Source: Pseudomonas mandelii (lineage in GTDB: Bacteria > Pseudomonadota > Gammaproteobacteria > Pseudomonadales > Pseudomonadaceae). From it: DNA of 64,000 nt. A model generated the notes under the pieces. The model did no database searches. It had not been told where the DNA came from and was given only the letters and a program-made list of their open reading frames with translations. The stretch lies in NCBI RefSeq assembly GCF_900106065.1, contig NZ_LT629796.1, positions 6,176,501-6,240,500 of the forward strand, given 5' to 3'. Shown in pieces: positions 29,870-38,127 of the stretch. The stretch's first letter is position 1; every line of letters starts with the position of its first letter. A program made the translations under genes and the position numbers.

Positions 29870-30370
29870 TTATTTCAGAACGGCGAGTGCCGCTTCGTAG
29901 TTCGGTTCTTCAGCAATTTCCTTGACCAGTTCGCTGTGCAGAACGTTGTCGTTTTCGTCCAGTACCACGACGGCACGGGCGGTCAGGCCTTTGAGCGGGC
30001 CGTCAGCGATGGCCACGCCGTAGTTCTCGATGAACTCGGCACCGCGCAGGGTCGACAGGTTCTGTACGTTTTCCAGGCCTTCGGCGCCGCAGAAGCGAGC
30101 TTGAGCGAACGGCAGGTCAGCGGAGATGCACAGCACCACGGTGTTGGCGATGTCGTTGGCCTGGGCGTTGAACTTGCGTACCGAAGTGGCGCAGGTCGGG
30201 GTGTCGACGCTTGGGAAGATGTTCAGCACTTTGCGCTTGCCGGCGAAGTTCGCCAGGGTCACGTCGGACAGATTGCCGGCAACCAGGGAAAAGGCTGGCG
30301 CCTTGGAACCGGCTTGTGGCAGTTGGCCGTTGACTTGAACCGGGGAGCCTTTAAGAGTGACTTGAGCCAT
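29870..30370 (-). CDS. tpx: Thiol peroxidase Tpx
   Basis: 166 residues, standard length. An atypical 2-Cys peroxiredoxin that reduces hydrogen and organic peroxides with electrons from thioredoxin. The peroxidatic Cys60 lies in [15 protein letters not shown] and the resolving Cys94 in ARFCGAEG, the spacing of E. coli Tpx (61 and 95). The ATG at 30370 follows AAGGA by about 9 bases; the open frame runs 46 codons further without a site. Cytoplasmic or periplasmic placement is not shown, as no signal peptide is seen. Stands alone next to the nested repeat element. Confidence 0.95.
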   Translation of the reverse strand: MAQVTLKGSPVQVNGQLPQAGSKAPAFSLVAGNLSDVTLANFAGKRKVLNIFPSVDTPTCATSVRKFNAQANDIANTVVLCISADLPFAQARFCGAEGLENVQNLSTLRGAEFIENYGVAIADGPLKGLTARAVVVLDENDNVLHSELVKEIAEEPNYEAALAVLK

Positions 30371-30514
30371 GAACGGAGTCCTTCTGACGTTGTTGTGGAG
30401 AATTTTGAAGAGGCCGAAGTTAACCACGAAATGGCCCGACGACCTATGCCCGGATACAAATTGTGAAGTGTCGCCCCCTAAACTGGATACAACTCTTCCA
30501 AACGACACAGAAAC

Positions 30515-30607
30515 CTGTAGGAGCGAGCCTGCTCGCGATAGCGGTGTATTAGTCGATATTCATTTTGAATGTCGGTCCGCTATCGTAAGCAGGCGACCTC
30601 CCACAGG
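30515..30607. repeat. REP inverted pair, decayed right arm
   Basis: The left arm GGAGCGAGCCTGCTCGCGAT is intact; the right arm TATCGTAAGCAGGCGACCTCC carries several changes. About 45 bases lie between. This pair looks older than the other copies in the window. It lies in the roughly 490-base gap between tpx and the YciI-like gene, where I see nothing else. Confidence 0.75.
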
Positions 30608-30865
30608 ATCGGATGCGCACCCACTGTCTCAGCAACCGCAGCACATTTTGGTGCCGCGCCTCGAAAATCCGGCACATATCAACGCACCAGCGACAGCCGA
30701 ACAGTTCGCGCAGCCGGTGTACAGCGTACCGCCCTCTCCCGCCTTCACCCGGTGTTCAAGATGAAAGGCAGCCACCGCCTCTATATTTCACACATTGCCT
30801 GTCGATTCGGCTCACGCCCATTCGACTAGACAGTGAATCACCCACCCTCCAGCGGAGATAAAACC

Positions 30866-31291
30866 ATGCGATTCATGATCATTGTGAAAGCCAGCCCGGA
30901 CTCCGAGGCCGGTGTGCTGCCCACCGAGGAATTGATGACAGCGATGGGCAATTACAACGAGGAACTGACCAAGGCCGGCATCCTCATCGACTGCGACGGC
31001 CTGCAACCGAGCAGCAAAGGCGCCCGGGTGCGTTTCTCCGGCGAAAAACGCACGGTCATCGACGGCCCGTTCGCCGAAACCAAGGAGCTGATCGCCGGTT
31101 ACTGGATTTGGGAGGTCAAGTCGAAAGAGGAAGCGATCGAGTGGGTCAAACGCTGCCCCAATCCGATGCCGGGCACCGAAGCGGAGATCGAGATCCGCCC
31201 TATATACGGAGCGGAAGATTTCGGCGAGGAATTCACTCCGCAACTGCGTGAGCAGGAAGAACGGATACGCGAGCAGATGAAAAAGCGCTGA
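30866..31291 (+). CDS. YciI / DGPF-domain family protein
   Basis: 141 residues of the YCII-related (DGPF) type, small ferredoxin-fold-like proteins of mostly unknown role. Marks: MRFMIIVKASPDSEAG at the start, the DGPFAETKELIAGYW motif near 71-85 that names the domain, and VKSKEEAIEWVKRCPNP near 88-105. ATG 30866 lies about 8 bases after GGAGA; the frame is open to 30833. Genes of this kind often lie beside ECF sigma factors, which is not the case here. No catalytic role can be assigned. Confidence 0.82.
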   Translation: MRFMIIVKASPDSEAGVLPTEELMTAMGNYNEELTKAGILIDCDGLQPSSKGARVRFSGEKRTVIDGPFAETKELIAGYWIWEVKSKEEAIEWVKRCPNPMPGTEAEIEIRPIYGAEDFGEEFTPQLREQEERIREQMKKR

Positions 31292-31613
31292 ACATTGCAG
31301 GGGGTTAAGCGTCCAGCGCCACCTCATCAACACCTTTCTCGGGCAAGTCGATCACCACACCGCGCTCTCTTGCAGGTGCCAGGCTTGCCCGCGATGGCTT
31401 TTCTGCCACATCACCCAAGCCTCAGGTTTGCATTCAATTTCAATGCACAAAAAATACCGAAAACCTGAACAAACTTCCAAAGCCCCCGTCCGGCTGGCGA
31501 ATCCGACGTTAGCTGCTAACTTCAACAAACATGTCATACAGGCTTGATAGGAAAGAGATTACGCAGCAGTGGCAACCGCGACACAACTGCCTTTCGGTAA
31601 ATAGGAGTCTCGT
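31292..31613. other. Intergenic region with a REP remnant
   Basis: About 320 bases. A single half REP (GGCTTGCCCGCGATGG near 31382-31398) without its partner is visible, then an A/T-richer stretch (31430-31470) that may hold the promoter of the DUF1254 operon. No gene is supported. Confidence 0.5.
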
Positions 31614-31826
31614 ATGCACTGTGCAATTCGCTTGGCCGGCTACAGCCTGATGACCATGTTCGTCAGTTGCGGCGTCGGTGCCCAGGACCTCGATACCCAA
31701 ATCCGCAAGGCTGCGCTGGAAAACAGTCTGCCGGCCCAAGAAGCGATCCTTTGTTTCTACACGGGTTCTATGGCGATCGACCCCCCATCCCGTCCGGTAC
31801 TCGACGCCGTCACAGCGGTGAAATGA
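31614..31826 (+). CDS. Small exported protein of unknown function
   Basis: 70 residues. ATG follows AGGAG by 6 bases, a strong site. The N-terminus (IRLAGYSLMTMFVSCGVGAQD, about 5-25) looks like a signal peptide with cleavage after GVGA, leaving about 45 residues (LDTQIRKAALENSLPAQEAILCFYTG). It is 16 bases ahead of the DUF1254 gene and in the same direction, so it is probably the first gene of that operon. I do not recognise a family. It could also be a remnant of a longer gene. Confidence 0.55.
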   Translation: MHCAIRLAGYSLMTMFVSCGVGAQDLDTQIRKAALENSLPAQEAILCFYTGSMAIDPPSRPVLDAVTAVK

Positions 31827-31842
31827 CGCCCAAGGGTTCACT

Positions 31843-33243
31843 ATGACTAACCGCCTGTTGCTCACCGCGCTCTCGCTCGCCCTGAGCACCAGCGCCTGGG
31901 CCGACTTCACTGCTACTCCCGAAGACGCCCGGGGCATCGCCAAGGAAGCCTACCTGTACGGATTTCCGGTGGTGGAGATGTACAAAACCCTCTACTCCCA
32001 AGCGGTTGACACGAAGAGCGCGAACTTCAAGGCGCCGTTCAACCGGATCGGCAACACCGCGAAGGCGTTCACCGCCAAGGACACTGCGTTCGTCACACCC
32101 AACGCCGACACGCCCTACTCCTTTGTGTGGATGGACCTGCGCGCCGAACCAGTGGTGCTGACTTTGCCGCCCATCGACGAGCACCGTTACTACTCCGTGC
32201 AATTGATCGACGCCTACACGCAAAACTTTGCGTACCTGGGCACCCGCAGTACGGGCAACAACGGCGGGCATTTCATGGTCGCCGGCCCCAACTGGCAGGG
32301 TCAGCAACCGGTAAAAATGGATCGACTGCTGCGCAGCGAAACCGACATCGCCTACGCCCTGTATCGCACGCAGCTGTTCGATGAAAAGGACCTGGCCCAG
32401 GTCAAGAAGATTCAGAAAGGCTACAAGGTCGAAACGCTGAGCCACTACGTCAAGCAAAAGGCCCCACCCGCCGCGCCGAAGGTTGCCTGGCCCAAACCCA
32501 CCCCGACCATGAGCGATACCCCTGATCTGTTCCGCTACCTTAACTTCATGCTGGCCTTCGCCCCGGCGCAGGACGCGGAAAAGGACTTGCTCGCGCGCTT
32601 CAAGACCATCGGCATCGAGGCCGGCGAGCCTTTCAACCTGCACGACTTCACCGCAGAACAACGCCAGGCCCTGGAAGACGGTATCAGTGATGCCAAGGCC
32701 GAATTCGCCCGATTCAAGAAAGACAAAGTCGATACTCACGAGGTCACCAGCGGCGATTTCTACGGCACTCGCGATCACCTCAAGGGCAATTACCTGTACC
32801 GCTACGCTGGCGCCAACCTGGGGATTTTCGGCAACTCGGCCGAAGAGGCCAATTACATCGGCTATTTCGTCGACAAGGACGGCAAGCCGCTCGACGCCTC
32901 GAAACACGATTACACCCTGCACTTCGACAAAGGCGCCCTGCCCCCGGCCGATGCGTTCTGGTCGCTGACGATGTACGACAGCAAGAACAAGTTGCTGGTG
33001 ACCAACCCGTTGAATCGCTACCTGATCAATTCGCGGATGCTGCCCGATCTCAAGCTCGACACCGACGGTGGCTTGACCCTTTATCTGCAAAACAGTGCAC
33101 CGGCCAAGGACCTGCAAAGCAACTGGCTGCCTGCGCCGGAAGGCCCGTTCTATGGGGTCTTGCGCCTTTACCTGCCTAAACCGGAAGTCACCAGCGGCCA
33201 GTGGCAAATTCCGCCGCTAAACCCCGTGCCTGCTAAACCATGA
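31843..33243 (+). CDS. DUF1254/DUF1214 family exported protein
   Basis: 466 residues. Signal peptide at about 1-20 (LLLTALSLALSTSAWA). The DUF1254 half carries YLYGFPVVEMYKTLY near 31-45, TPNADTPYSFVWMDL near 86-100 and RYYSVQLIDAYTQNFAYLGTR near 114-134. The DUF1214 half near the C-terminus carries FWSLTMYDSKNKLLVTNP and WLPAPEGPFYGVLRLYLP. The family is widespread and exported; some members are tied to degradation or detoxification but no general reaction is known. AAGGG precedes the ATG. The stop overlaps an ATG (ATGA, 33240) of the next, frameshifted gene. Confidence 0.88.
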   Translation: MTNRLLLTALSLALSTSAWADFTATPEDARGIAKEAYLYGFPVVEMYKTLYSQAVDTKSANFKAPFNRIGNTAKAFTAKDTAFVTPNADTPYSFVWMDLRAEPVVLTLPPIDEHRYYSVQLIDAYTQNFAYLGTRSTGNNGGHFMVAGPNWQGQQPVKMDRLLRSETDIAYALYRTQLFDEKDLAQVKKIQKGYKVETLSHYVKQKAPPAAPKVAWPKPTPTMSDTPDLFRYLNFMLAFAPAQDAEKDLLARFKTIGIEAGEPFNLHDFTAEQRQALEDGISDAKAEFARFKKDKVDTHEVTSGDFYGTRDHLKGNYLYRYAGANLGIFGNSAEEANYIGYFVDKDGKPLDASKHDYTLHFDKGALPPADAFWSLTMYDSKNKLLVTNPLNRYLINSRMLPDLKLDTDGGLTLYLQNSAPAKDLQSNWLPAPEGPFYGVLRLYLPKPEVTSGQWQIPPLNPVPAKP

Positions 33244-33568
33244 ATTCCCACCCCATAGACCGCAGGAGCACCCCGACCGACACACCCGGTGCAAAACTCC
33301 GGTGCAGATCGATGGCAAACCGGCACAACTGAGCGCCCTGTACCTCTGGGGCAGACGCAGCCGCCTGGGCCTGAAACCGGGCAACCTCGGCCCGCGCCTG
33401 CAAAACCTGTTGCGCGCCTGTTACAGCCGGCAACCGACCGAAGATCAGGCGCTGCGCCAACTGAAGAAATCCTTGGCTACGCTGCATAGTCAGACCTGTC
33501 ACCACCCGCCCCCGGCAGCTGACGCGTTGCGCCCACTCAACCCTATTCACGAGAAGGACTTCCCATGA
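33240..33568 (+). pseudogene. Small gene broken by a frameshift between DUF1254 and HAD genes
   Basis: Both ends look like those of an operon gene. ATG 33240 overlaps the DUF1254 stop as ATGA, and TGA 33566-33568 overlaps the HAD start as ATGA. They are in different frames. From 33240 the frame reads about 30 codons and ends at 33330. The frame ending at 33568 is open across the whole region and reads VQIDGKPAQLSALYLWG, then GPRLQNLLRACYSRQPTEDQ, with strong G/C third positions. One missing base between 33243 and 33330 would join them into a protein of about 109 residues. A GTG at 33302 could otherwise start an 88-residue product, but it lacks a ribosome binding site. Family not recognised. 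A sequencing error would give the same picture. Confidence 0.6.
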
Positions 33569-34593
33569 CAAACCTGATGTCGACCCGCCGACGCCATGGG
33601 CTGAGGCTTCTGTTTGCGCTGGTCTTGAGCATGCCGCTGCTGGCCCTGGCAGCCGAACCCTTGCCCTCGTGGAACGACGGCCCATCGAAGAAAAGCATCA
33701 TCGAGTTCGTCCAGACTGTCACCGACCAGTCCGGCAAGGACTTCGTCAAACCCGAGGACCGCATCGCCGTCTTTGACAATGACGGCACGTTGTGGAGCGA
33801 ACAGCCGATGTATTTCGAGTTGCTGTTTGCCCTCGAAGAGGTCAAGCGCACCGCACCGCAACACCCGGAATGGAAAACCACCCAGCCCTTCAAAGCCGTG
33901 CTGGAAAACGATCACCAGGCCCTGGCTGCCACCGGTATGGACGGCATCCTGAAGATTTTCGGCGCCACCCACACCGGCATGACCACCGACGCCTTCGATG
34001 ACTACGCCAAGACCTGGCTGAGCCAAGCCAAACATCCGAAAACCGGCAAGCCGTACACCGAGATGATCTTCCAGCCGATGCTGGAAATGCTCGATTACCT
34101 GCGCAGCCAGGACTTCAAGACCTACATCGTCTCCGGGGGCGACACCGCGTTCATGCGCGCCTTTGCCGAGAAGGTCTACGGCATTCCACCCGAGCAAGTG
34201 ATCGGCACCACCTTTGTCACCGCGTTCCAGTTCAAGGACGGCAAGGCCTCGATCGTGCGCACCCCGAAACTGGCCCACAACGACGACGGCCCGGGCAAAC
34301 CGGAAAGCATCGACGCGGTGATCGGGCGCCGGCCGATCCTCGCGTTCGGCAACTCCGATGGCGACCTGCAAATGCTGCAGTGGACCGCCGCCGGGCCGGG
34401 CAAACGCTTCATGGGGTTGGTGCACCACACCGACGCCAAGCGCGAATGGGCCTATGACCGTCAATCGCAGATCGGACGTCTGGACAAGGCCCTGGACGAA
34501 GCCAAAACCCGTGGCTGGACGATTGTGGATATGGCATCCGAATGGCGCCAGATCTATCCATTCGATGCGCCCGCTCCCGAGCAAGTGCAATAA
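33565..34593 (+). CDS. Exported HAD-superfamily hydrolase
   Basis: 342 residues. Signal peptide at about 10-28 (LLFALVLSMPLLALAAEP). HAD motif I is AVFDNDGTLW with the nucleophile Asp71 and Asp73; motif II is seen as YIVSGGD near 189-195; motifs III/IV as GRRPILAFGNSDGDLQML near 254-271. A long cap insertion holds WSEQPMYFELLFALEEVKR. These periplasmic HAD proteins probably act as phosphatases; substrate unknown. GAAGGA stands 7 bases before the ATG, which overlaps the stop of the preceding small frame. Last gene of the 31.6-34.6 kb set. Confidence 0.85.
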   Translation: MTNLMSTRRRHGLRLLFALVLSMPLLALAAEPLPSWNDGPSKKSIIEFVQTVTDQSGKDFVKPEDRIAVFDNDGTLWSEQPMYFELLFALEEVKRTAPQHPEWKTTQPFKAVLENDHQALAATGMDGILKIFGATHTGMTTDAFDDYAKTWLSQAKHPKTGKPYTEMIFQPMLEMLDYLRSQDFKTYIVSGGDTAFMRAFAEKVYGIPPEQVIGTTFVTAFQFKDGKASIVRTPKLAHNDDGPGKPESIDAVIGRRPILAFGNSDGDLQMLQWTAAGPGKRFMGLVHHTDAKREWAYDRQSQIGRLDKALDEAKTRGWTIVDMASEWRQIYPFDAPAPEQVQ

Positions 34594-34739
34594 AAAAAGC
34601 GTTACGCCGGACTGCAGTAAACGTTTGTCGGTGACTGACGGTAAGACCCGAGGACTTTTCGACGGGAAACAGGTAGGGTGCGCAAAATCAAATTGCCACT
34701 AGTGGACGCGTCCCGGGTTTTCATGGAGTTGCACACGCA

Positions 34740-36113
34740 ATGAGTTGCTGGACCACCCTTGGCCTCCCGGCCGATGCCGATACACGCAGTATCAAACGCC
34801 AATACGCAATCCTGCTCAAACAGACGCGCCCGGATGAAGACCCAGAGGGCTTTCAGCGTCTGCGTGAGGCGTATGAGCAAGCGCTGAGCATCAAGGAATG
34901 GGAGCAGTTGCGCGAGGATGACTCGGGTAACGATGCCCCGTGGGACCTGAGCGGGCTGTCGGTGGTGGAAGTCGACACGCTGCAACGGGTCACCCGTTCG
35001 CTGGACGGTGTCAGCCGTGTCGAGCTCGAACAACGTTATGCCGCCGCCCTCGAACATGGCGCGGCCGATGTGATGGAAGACGCCGTGCTCAGGCATTGCG
35101 TCGAACACTTCGAGACCTGTGAAACACTGCTCGAATGGGCAATGGAAACCTTTCACTGGTTCAGTCTCTGGCAGCGCCTGGAACTGGACGAAGAACTGAT
35201 TGTAGAACTGTCGCTACAGCGCGAGCGCTTGGCGGAGCGTCGTGAAGCGCCGATATTTCTGGCCCGGCAACAACGCCTCGCCGCAGAACCCGCTGCCACG
35301 CCAGAGCATCGCGCCGCCCACTTGCTGCTGGCGCCGGGCCCATTCAGTCAGCGCCGAGCCCTGGCCCGACGCTTGCGCGAAGACGATTGGGTGCACTGTC
35401 GAAAGCTGAGCTCTGCGTTGTACGCCAACCACCCCGACATCTGCGCAGACCTGCCCGGCGGTACGCCGTTCTTCTGGCGTGACTGGGAACATACCTATGA
35501 CAGCTGGCCGATTTACCTGGGTATTGTCCTGGCCTGTCTGGTCGGCACCTTTATTCAGTTCGCGCCGTTGGGCACGCGTCTGGGCGAATTGATCGGCGTC
35601 ACGGTGTTCTGGTCGGTGATATTCGCGGTCGTCGGATGGGCACTCAACTGGCTGACGGCGCACGTTGCCCATCGCTTTTGGTGGCTGGACGATCGATTGA
35701 GTGTGCGCCTTTCGCCCTCGCTCATGCCCCTGCCGTTTGGAGTGCTGCGCGACTTGATTCCCTGCATTGCGATGGCGGCGGGCATTGGCACCGTGTATGG
35801 CGTGGTCGGCAGCATCGTTTACATCACAACACTGATGAGTGTCGGACTTATACGCCGACGGAAGGTCAAACCGCACGTTTCCTGGCAACACGCCAGCCCC
35901 TTGCTCAAACGCAGCCTGATGGGCGCGGGCATTTTGGTGCTGGTTTTAGTACTCGGCGTGTTCAAAGTGATCTCAAGCCAAAGTACGGTCAACCGCAACC
36001 AGGGCCTGCAACAGTGGACCGAACGCTTGTGCAGCCGGATGCCGGCCACCGCCAGCGAATGCAACGCACCGGCCACTGTTGAGCAGTGGTACGGCCAGGA
36101 GAAACAGCCATGA
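34740..36113 (+). CDS. Membrane J-domain-like protein with RPD instead of HPD
   Basis: 457 residues. The N-terminus is J-domain-like: WTTLGLPADADTRSIKRQYAILLKQTRPDEDPEGFQRLREAYEQAL (given here only as positions 4-49 with key residues Arg30-Pro31-Asp32). The helix III DPEGFQRLREAYE pattern is clear, but the DnaK-stimulating HPD is RPD. A soluble helical middle follows, then about four or five hydrophobic segments between 258 and 415. It overlaps the next gene by ATGA. TGGAG precedes the ATG. The class resembles E. coli DjlB/DjlC-like anchored proteins. Because His of HPD is needed in DnaJ, partner stimulation is uncertain. Confidence 0.78.
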   Translation: MSCWTTLGLPADADTRSIKRQYAILLKQTRPDEDPEGFQRLREAYEQALSIKEWEQLREDDSGNDAPWDLSGLSVVEVDTLQRVTRSLDGVSRVELEQRYAAALEHGAADVMEDAVLRHCVEHFETCETLLEWAMETFHWFSLWQRLELDEELIVELSLQRERLAERREAPIFLARQQRLAAEPAATPEHRAAHLLLAPGPFSQRRALARRLREDDWVHCRKLSSALYANHPDICADLPGGTPFFWRDWEHTYDSWPIYLGIVLACLVGTFIQFAPLGTRLGELIGVTVFWSVIFAVVGWALNWLTAHVAHRFWWLDDRLSVRLSPSLMPLPFGVLRDLIPCIAMAAGIGTVYGVVGSIVYITTLMSVGLIRRRKVKPHVSWQHASPLLKRSLMGAGILVLVLVLGVFKVISSQSTVNRNQGLQQWTERLCSRMPATASECNAPATVEQWYGQEKQP

Positions 36114-37105
36114 ACCCGAAATGGCTATTCCCGGTGGCGAGCCTTGTGATGCTGATCCTGATGGGGCTGGCCGGCTCTTCGACATTCGTCGCCCGCATCG
36201 ATTTGTGGCTGGATCAACACGACGCTCCGCTCACCGCACAGGCCAATGCCCTGAGCCCGGTGATCGATTGCATCAACCGGGTCGACGTGCATTGGCGGGT
36301 CGCCTACGCACTGTACAAATCGCCGAAGCAACCTGCGGAACCGGTGCGAGACTGGATCACCAACCAGCATGATTTCGACGACAACGGTGCCCGTGATGCA
36401 CCCGCCATTCAAAGGGATATCTGTTCGCCGAAAATCAGCGAAAAACTCAAGTTGCTGGACTACGACCCAACACTGGCGTTGAAAGCCGATGCCTACGCAC
36501 AGGCATTACAGCAAGTGACGCCCTTTACGCAGCAAATCACCTTTTACCGACAGGCGCGTTTTTCGACCGCCATCAGTGAGGTGCAGCCCGCCTTTGCCGA
36601 TCAATTCAGACCCAGGGCCGAGGACTACCTCACGGCGTCAACGGTACTGAGGCAGCAGGTTGAAGCGCTGGACCTTGAACAGCGGCGCGAGCAACTCAAA
36701 CTGATCGAAACGCGCCTGGGCAAGGACATTCACTGGTATTTGCTGGCCTACATGATCCAGGCCAAGGACACGCTGAACCTTGTAACGGAGGGCGTGAACA
36801 ATCGAAGCCTGACGCCGCAGGCACTGGCTAAAGCCATCGCTGAACTGCAATTGGCCTGGGATTTCCTGCAGCAGTTCGGCCAACGCCATATGCAGGAAAC
36901 GCAAAACCGTAACGAAGCACCCAGTTATCTCTGGTCGCACATCGCCAGGCCGACACAGAAGTATCTGGATGCCTTGAATGCGCTGCACAAGGACTGGAAG
37001 AACAAGGCTGAACCACAGCGGTTGAGTGATGATTTTTATGCGGTGACGCGTGGATATGATTCGGTGATCAGCCATTACAACCGGCTGGCGCGTGCTGATT
37101 ATTGA
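36110..37105 (+). CDS. DUF3829 (YiiG-like) exported or anchored protein
   Basis: 331 residues. One N-terminal hydrophobic segment (about 5-27, WLFPVASLVMLILMGLAGS) serves as signal anchor; the rest is helical and soluble, with INRVDVHWRVAYALYK near 46-62 and a C-terminal SDDFYAVTRGYDSVISHYNRL, like the DUF3829 family of which E. coli YiiG is a member. ATG 36110 overlaps the J-domain gene's stop, so the two are translationally coupled and probably work together at the membrane. Function of the family is unknown. Confidence 0.72.
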   Translation: MNPKWLFPVASLVMLILMGLAGSSTFVARIDLWLDQHDAPLTAQANALSPVIDCINRVDVHWRVAYALYKSPKQPAEPVRDWITNQHDFDDNGARDAPAIQRDICSPKISEKLKLLDYDPTLALKADAYAQALQQVTPFTQQITFYRQARFSTAISEVQPAFADQFRPRAEDYLTASTVLRQQVEALDLEQRREQLKLIETRLGKDIHWYLLAYMIQAKDTLNLVTEGVNNRSLTPQALAKAIAELQLAWDFLQQFGQRHMQETQNRNEAPSYLWSHIARPTQKYLDALNALHKDWKNKAEPQRLSDDFYAVTRGYDSVISHYNRLARADY

Positions 37106-37130
37106 GTGATGTGTTGTTCTTGAGGCCGCC

Positions 37131-37219
37131 TTCGCGGGCAAGCCTCGCTCCTACAGGATCAGGTCGTTCATAAAGTTGACTAACGACTCAATAGCGTAGG
37201 AGCGAGGCTTGCCCGCGAA
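37131..37219. repeat. REP inverted pair (GGAGCGAGGCTTGCCCGCGAA family)
   Basis: Perfect arms TTCGCGGGCAAGCCTCGCTCC and GGAGCGAGGCTTGCCCGCGAA with about 45 bases between, in the gap between two convergent genes (DUF3829 and DUF3313). Confidence 0.87.
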
Positions 37220-37241
37220 GCGACCATCAAGCGTCAACGCA

Positions 37242-37913
37242 TCACTTGGACTTAAGCTTTAGAAAAGACTGGTGCAAATCCGACGCCCAACCATCAATCA
37301 CGCCCTTCACGTCATCGGCCTTCATCACCTGAGACTCGTTTTCCAGCGGCTTGCCGGTGCCCTTGCGCACGACCTGGGCTAACACATGCTTATTGCCGCC
37401 ATCGAGGAACACCGCTTCGGTGGCCAGATCGGTCTCCTGATCACGAATACCGCTGGCCGTGCTGACCGCCGCAGCCACCAGCGCAATCGGGATCACTTCA
37501 TAAGGTTTCAGCCCTTCTGTCTTGCTGCTTACCGCCGTAATCGCGGCACGCACCACCATCACGCCCGGACCAGGACCTGCAGCCAATGGCAGGGATTTAC
37601 CCACCTCGCGCTTCAGCGCCTGGTCGTAGTATCCGGTGATGCCGTTGAGGGTCGCCTGGGGGATTTTCACCGTCGGTTGTGGTTTCGGATAGAGCTGGGT
37701 CGGCTCAATGTAGACGCTGGTGTATTGACGGATGTCGAGCTTGGGATCGACCCAGCGCATCACTGTCGCGCCCGAGGGTGACTTGGCTTCCTTGAGTTGA
37801 CTGTAGTCCTTGAGAAAACCTGAATACTGGTCCGGCTCTACGACTTTGCTGGCACAGCCCACCACCCCGATCGAGGCAATGCACAACGTGCTCATCATTA
37901 ACGCAAGCTTCAT
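37242..37913 (-). CDS. DUF3313 family lipoprotein
   Basis: 223 residues. Lipoprotein signal MKLALMMSTLCIASIGVVGC with the lipobox Cys at residue 20. The mature part fits DUF3313: YSGFLKDYSQL near 30, VDPKLDIRQYTSVYIEP near 55-71, a YYDQALKREVGK helix, and a C-terminal VIDGWASDLHQ. Such lipoproteins resemble the small outer-membrane proteins of unknown role found with curli or secretion loci, but nothing of that kind is next to it. AGGAG stands about 7 bases before ATG 37913; the longer frame to 38003 lacks one. Divergent from the multiheme cytochrome gene. Confidence 0.83.
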   Translation of the reverse strand: MKLALMMSTLCIASIGVVGCASKVVEPDQYSGFLKDYSQLKEAKSPSGATVMRWVDPKLDIRQYTSVYIEPTQLYPKPQPTVKIPQATLNGITGYYDQALKREVGKSLPLAAGPGPGVMVVRAAITAVSSKTEGLKPYEVIPIALVAAAVSTASGIRDQETDLATEAVFLDGGNKHVLAQVVRKGTGKPLENESQVMKADDVKGVIDGWASDLHQSFLKLKSK

Positions 37914-38127
37914 GCTGTAACTCCTGTCAGAAGGCCGACAACGGTATTGCATACGGGAATTACAGTTATAGCCAACGCACAGCGTTTTGTTGTCAAAAAG
38001 CACACTATTTATCTATCGCTGCGCAATGGCTCACAAGCGCCATTTGACAGACACAGAACCTCCGGCAAAGCTGCATCAAGCTTCAACGCACGCCTGACGG
38101 CAAATGCACTGGACTATGGAAGCTGCA

